Notes under the pieces: generated by a model
What the model was told of the DNA's origin: nothing
What the model saw: the letters and a program-made list of their open reading frames with translations, nothing else
Database searches by the model: none
Part shown: positions 25,971-30,476 of the stretch, piece by piece
How the letters are laid out: each line of letters begins with the position of its first letter
Numbering within the stretch: the first letter of the stretch is position 1
Made by a program: the position numbers and the translations under genes
From: Conidiobolus incongruus B7586
Lineage: Eukaryota > Entomophthoromycota > Entomophthoromycetes > Entomophthorales > Conidiobolaceae
Length of the DNA stretch: 30,476 bases
Assembly: GCA_000697335.1 (NCBI GenBank)
Contig: JNEM01014674.1
Coordinates: 1 to 30,476 of the forward strand
Direction of reading: 5' to 3'

Positions 25971-26973
25971 TTAAAACCTAGTGTATCTACCTTTAGTTTT
26001 TCTAACTTCTTTAAGTTTGTAGGGTATAGAATCAAATAACTTCTTACACTAAAAAGGGTTAATCTTGTTTTATGCTTCTTGAACATATTTTTAAAGTTGA
26101 TTTAAATTTTTTACTAGGGGGAAAGCTTTAATAGCTTTTTTTAACTAATCTTAAAAGTGTTTAATTAGATTAAAGTTAGGAGATTAAAGAAGCTATTTTA
26201 TAACTATTATCTTGTTATTTTTAAACTATTTGGTAATAAAAGTTATAGTATAATAAAAGGTATTATCTTACTAGAAAATAATATTAGATTTGTTTAACTT
26301 ATATTATTCAATGGTTTTTTTCAATTCATTATTTAAAATATTTTAGTATATCTTAATATTAATTCCTTTATTAACTTTATAAAGATACTTTACACCTAAA
26401 AACAATATATATCCTTAAACAATAATTAACCTACTATTATACTTTTAGGTAAAATTAATATAATGGTTATAAAATAGTTTTATATTTTTTCTAAAGCATC
26501 TAGTTTTTTTATTAAATTCACTAAAGTATATTTTTGTTTTATTAAACTAAATAACCTTACTCTAATTAATTTTAGTTTAATATTAGTAGCAACATTTAAA
26601 CTCCCACCTAGTTTTACAATGGGATTTTTTTAGTTAGGGGTGTTTTTTCTTAAAGTGTAAGTGGTATCTATGCTAACATAAAACACATATAATAATATTA
26701 ATGCTAACTAATATTCTTATATAGTCTTATAGTTCCTGTTGTATTTCTATAGTAGTATTATACTTACTTATATTAACTAACTTATAAATATACTTCTTAT
26801 TATATTTATCTATAATTTTAACACACTTAAGTTTAAGTTTAAATGTTTCTTTATTGTTATTCTTAACAACTTTAACTATAGTAAACTAACTAACACTAGT
26901 AATTCTAACAATATCACAAGTTAATTTACCTTCTTTATAAAGTTAATTAATATACAAGTGGATTTTTTTAGAG
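25971..26973 (-). pseudogene. Tc1/mariner transposase relic
   Basis: Translated on the minus strand, the start reads YKEGKLTCDIVRITSV, the helix-turn-helix of Tc1-like transposases. RYHLHFKKKHP and a degraded TKK...RWEF follow, matching the end of the DNA-binding region. SPNFNLIK (about 26174) is the SPDLNPIE motif next to the catalytic glutamate. The end, CKKLFDSIPYKLKEVRKTKG, fits the usual CKKLVDSMP...VIKNKG terminus. The relic is near full length in extent (about 330 codons), but many in-frame TAA and TAG codons interrupt it, some where the family has Trp (for example before CKKL). The catalytic acids cannot be read reliably. It cannot encode a working enzyme. Confidence 0.8.
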
Positions 26974-27161
26974 AGGGATTTAAGTATAATATAAGTGTAG
27001 TGGTAGTTAAACTAATATAGTATAGAGGAAAACTTAATATAAAAGTAGTGTGGTGTAGAATATAGTAATATAATGTAGCTGTAGTGTGCAAGTGTAAACA
27101 AAGTTTAATTAAGCTTTGAACTAAGATGAGTCACTAATATATTAAGATTTATATTAGGTAG

Positions 27162-27386
27162 TGTTAATATCCTATAATATTGATAAAATATAGTCTCAAT
27201 CTTAAAAATAATGTAAAAGTAAAAATAGTAAGAATTGAGAAAAAAAGAGGAACCTAGTTTATTAGATAATTTAATACTATTTATACAATTAATTTAACTA
27301 CATAAGTATAAATTAATTATATAATTTATAGTTAATTGGATTATATAAAAGTGTATATAAGAATTTAAAGAACTAGTCTCTTAATA
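27162..27386 (-). repeat. 3' LTR of the chromovirus
   Basis: About 225 bp. On the minus strand it follows a purine-rich tract and starts TATTAAGAGA. It contains a TATA-type string and an AATAAA-like signal and ends TTAACA, which mirrors the expected TGTTAA start of such LTRs. The partner LTR lies outside the window, so the boundaries rest on these end motifs only. Confidence 0.6.
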
Positions 27387-27424
27387 CTCCCCTAGTAGGT
27401 TTCTTAGAGGAGACACACTCCCTA

Positions 27425-30400
27425 ATTTTTTACAAATAGGTATAGTAGGCTAAGGTATTCTTAATATTTTCTAGAGGTTCTTATGTAGCTTCTTCAATAG
27501 GATAACCCATCCATTTTACATAAAAATAAAGCTTATTCCTAATAGATTTAGATTTAATTATGTAATCAATATAGTATTATTCTTCTCTATCTTAATTAAT
27601 AATTGGATCTAGTTTTGGGGTTTTTAATTAATTAAGAAAAGTGTCAAAATCTTTAAAGTATGGTTTAACTTTGGATATATGAAAGGTAAAGTTGATCCTC
27701 AAAGTTAGAGGTAATTCCAAGGTAATATTTTTAAAATTTGAATCAATAGATTGAATTTTATAGGGACTATAATATAATGGTAAGTATTTGGGATTTAAGC
27801 CAGATTTAAGTAGGGTAGGTTTAAGGGTAGATTGTTCTAAGTATACAAACATACCAGTTTCATATTTAAAAGGGTTTCTAGATAACTTTGAGTATTATTA
27901 TTCCATGATCCTTTAATTTTCTTCTAAGTTAAATTTAACAAGAGAATTGATATGTTTGATATTAGATTAAAATTCAACAATGTCTAAAGGTAAGTTGATT
28001 TGAAGTTTTAGAGTAATTATTGAATTAGGATGTTTGCTATAATTGATGAAATAAGGGCTAAAACCTGTTGATCTATTAATAAAGGTGTTGAATGAATATT
28101 AGAGTTGGTAGATATAGGCATCCCAATTTAACTGATTAGTGTTAATATAGGCTCTAATCATTTGCTTCAGGGTTTTGATAGTTCTTTCAGCAAGTTTATT
28201 GGTTTGGTGATGATTAATAGTAGACATAGCTAGGTTAATTTTAAAGGAAGAGGATAGTGACTTCTAGAATCAAGAGTTGAATTGCACATCTCTATCAGAT
28301 ATAATAGTTTGTGGAATTCCATAGTGGGTAAAGATATTAGAGAATAACAATTGTGCAACATCTCTAGCTGTAGAAGTTTTGAAACAAGGAATAAAATAAG
28401 CATATTTGGAAAATGAATCAATTACAATCAGTAAGTTATTATAACCATTTGTTGATTTAGGGATTTCCATAAAATCAAGCTGGATTTATTGTTAAGTTTT
28501 ATTAGGGACTTGTAGGGGAATAAGTTTACCATATTTTAGTTGAGTATTATATTTGTTTAAAGAGTTCTTCTTTAACTGAAATAAAGAAATCATTATTTAA
28601 TAGTGTTTCTTGAAGTAGTTTAATAAATTCTTTATTTCCTTCATTAATGATTATTGAGTTAATATTTGCTGGATTTTTGCAATTAGAATAAAGGGGTAAG
28701 TATGCAAGATTTCTTAACAAAGTATCTACAACATGGTTTTATTAACCTAAGAGATATTGAATAAGGAAAAGGTAAGCTTAGATAGTTTTAATCTATCTAA
28801 CTTATCTTCTTGATAAATGCTTCTAAGTATTTAAGTAGATAAGTGATTTGTGATCTGTAAGTGCTAAGAAAAAGTTGCAGGATAAGAAATGTGAGTGATT
28901 TTTGATTATTTCTACTAAAGCAAGGAGTTTTTGTTTATAGACTAGGTATTTCAATTTAGCTGGTTTCATTTTTCTTAACTAGAATGTTATTGGTTTTAAA
29001 GTAACATTTGTAGGGTTAAACTCAACCTGTTCTCCCTTATTTATTATTTTATCCTATAGTTGTGGGGTAAAATATGAATTAAATTCAAACTAGGCTAACC
29101 ATCTACTAATTGCAAAAGAACTAGAGTCAGTAAAAATAATGGTAGGTAGTTTTAGATTAAAGATAGATAGAGCAAGAACATTGGTAATATAGAAAATCAA
29201 AGCATTCATGCAGAAAGTGTGTAGTGGGGTCTATTCAAAAGGAGAGTTTTTCTTTAAGAGATCAGTAAGAGGAGCAATAAGTTCAGCAAAAGAATCAATG
29301 AAATCTTTAAAGTAATTCAATAATCTAAGTACAAACATAAGTTGATCTTTGTTTATAGGTATAGTAAGGGCTTTAACACCATTGAGTTTAGTTGGATCAA
29401 TATTAATTCCTTAGGAGGAAACAATATAACTATAGAAAGAGATAGAAGAGGCACTAAAGATACATTTTGATAGTTTCAAAGGTAATTTATGTTCTTGAAT
29501 AATTTGTAGGACCTAATTAACATGTTAAATATGTTCTTCTTTAGTTTTTGAATAGATCAGGATGTTATCAAAGTAAGTGATAACAAAGTCATTAAAGACA
29601 GGGTTGAAAAGGGAATTAATGAATCAAGTGAAGGTTGCAGGAGCATTACACAATTTAAAGTTCATAACAGTAAATTCATAGTAGCCTAAAAGAGTGTTGA
29701 AAGCAGTTAAAGGGATAGAGTTTTCTTCAACTCTGATGTTGTAATATCTATTCCTAACATTTAGTTTGGTAAATATAGTTGATCTAAGTAGTCTATCCTT
29801 AACATCATGTAGGTTTAGTAATAGGGTTTTATCCTTAATAGTTTTAGAGTTTAAAACATAGTTATTAATATATAGTCTCTAACCACCATCAGCTTTTTGT
29901 ATAAAGAAGATTAGAGATTTTTATGGTGAGGAAGAAAGTTTAATGTACCTATTTTCAAGTAGTTTTTGGATTTCTTCTTTCAAAGTTTGGTATTGTTCAG
30001 GAGATAAATGGTAAGTAAGCTTTGAGTATAGTTGTATACCAAGGATTAGTTTAATTTTGTGTTTAATATCATGTTTAAGTAGTAATTTATTCACAGGTTC
30101 AAAAATATTAGCAAATTAACTCACTGTATTGTATAGGAAGTGGTTATTAGATATAACTTCATTAAAATCAATAGATGAAGTGTTGATAGATGAATAATAA
30201 ACAGATACATATCCCCATAGATTATTTAGGTTTTTGATTAGCTTTTTACATTGATTTTTACTTATAATGATAGAATTATTTGCTACAATTGTAGAGTTAG
30301 TGTTAGGTAAAGCATTTAATAGTTTTATAGTAGGGTAATGTAGATTTTTTGAGATTAATTCCACTAATTTCTTTTAGAATATGAAAGAGATAGATTTGTG

Positions 30401-30476
30401 GCTTTCTAGGGTAATATCTATAGATATAAGACTGTGATATTCAAACCAATTTTAACCTAGTATAAAATTATAACCA
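27425..30476 (-). pseudogene. chromovirus pol relic
   Basis: Recognisable parts on the minus strand: end of an aspartic-protease domain with an ILG motif (about 30360-30476); reverse transcriptase (about 29250-30015), beginning near LSPEQYQTLKEEIQKLLE and including the fingers and palm segments; RNase H (about 28660-29170); integrase core (about 28080-28480, with TNGYNNLLIVIDSFSKYAYF); the integrase C-terminal SH3-like segment (about 27640-27870, LELPLTLRINFTFHISKVKP); and the chromodomain (about 27425-27600, with YVKWMGYPIEEAT). This domain order is diagnostic of Ty3/Gypsy. The reading frame is extensively broken. Confidence 0.88.

Larger units (their letters stand above)
25742..27161 (-). 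mobile_element. decayed Tc1/mariner DNA transposon
   Basis: A transposase relic on the minus strand defines the element; the edges are approximate. The left end may be the CACTAACCTG string that follows a TA at 25740-25741, as expected for a Tc1-type insertion. No clear matching terminal repeat is seen on the right, where the sequence runs directly into the end of an LTR at 27162. The length (about 1.4 kb) is normal for Tc1/mariner. Confidence 0.65.
27162..30476 (-). mobile_element. broken Ty3/Gypsy chromovirus, 3' part
   Basis: Fossil LTR retrotransposon lying on the minus strand and running off the right edge of the window, so gag and the 5' LTR are not visible. From right to left the parts are: the end of the protease, reverse transcriptase, RNase H, integrase, a chromodomain, a polypurine tract (about 27387-27396) and the 3' LTR. 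The order and the chromodomain after integrase place it among the chromoviruses. It is broken throughout, with about twenty or more interruptions in the visible pol. The level of decay suggests an old copy, or one mutated quickly by a repeat-directed process. Confidence 0.9.

Noticed and set aside
27157-27166. AGGTAGTG as the right terminal repeat of the Tc1 element
   Set aside because: It matches CACTAACCT only loosely and overlaps the TTAACA end of the LTR, which explains it better.
25971-30476. Reassigned stop codons (TAA/TAG read as Gln, as in ciliates)
   Set aside because: Host genes in the window end at TAA or TAG and have no internal ones, and some stops in the Tc1 transposase relic fall where Trp is expected rather than Gln.

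Overview
This is a strongly AT-rich stretch of eukaryotic nuclear DNA, most likely from a fungus. Three lines of evidence point that way. The genes carry short spliceosomal introns (23 placed here, 46-72 nt, GT..AG). The gene set is fungal: a CYS-3/Zip1-type sulfur bZIP factor, an allantoicase-family protein and FACT subunit Spt16. Host genes read with the standard code. The combination of very low GC between genes and many tiny introns suggests an early-diverging, zygomycete-grade lineage such as Conidiobolus and relatives or an arbuscular mycorrhizal fungus; this placement is inference.

Layout. 1-2980: gene-poor AT-rich DNA with three short perfect palindromes. 2981-4219 (+): intronless allantoicase-family gene whose first repeat has lost hallmark residues. 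4220-6608: intergenic, with a decayed tRNA-Leu-like sequence (6351-6430) and T-run terminators. 6609-8215 (+): seven-exon kanadaptin (SLC4A1AP) homologue with FHA and dsRBD-like domains. 8216-12207: long AT-rich gap. 12208-12819 (+): CYS-3-like bZIP gene, possibly with a two-codon uORF. 12820-14965: gap with one strong hairpin. 14966-18753 (-): SPT16, 14 exons, 1025 aa. 20298-20900 (-): small five-exon coiled-coil gene of unknown function. 21538-22827 (-): intronless AAAP-family amino-acid transporter. 22828-25741: gap.

The right end is a transposon graveyard. A decayed Tc1/mariner element (about 25742-27161) abuts the 3' LTR (27162-27386) of a broken Ty3/Gypsy chromovirus. The chromovirus runs on the minus strand off the right edge of the window; its protease end, RT, RNase H, integrase and chromodomain are all recognisable.

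The host genes do not form an operon or an obvious cluster. Allantoicase (purine-nitrogen salvage), the sulfur bZIP regulator and the amino-acid transporter all touch nitrogen or sulfur nutrition, but they are kilobases apart and I see no evidence that they are co-regulated. I did not find a clearly new biological system. The most interesting items are the allantoicase with an eroded first repeat and a basic tail, the orphan coiled-coil gene, and the repeat-targeted-looking decay of the Tc1 element.
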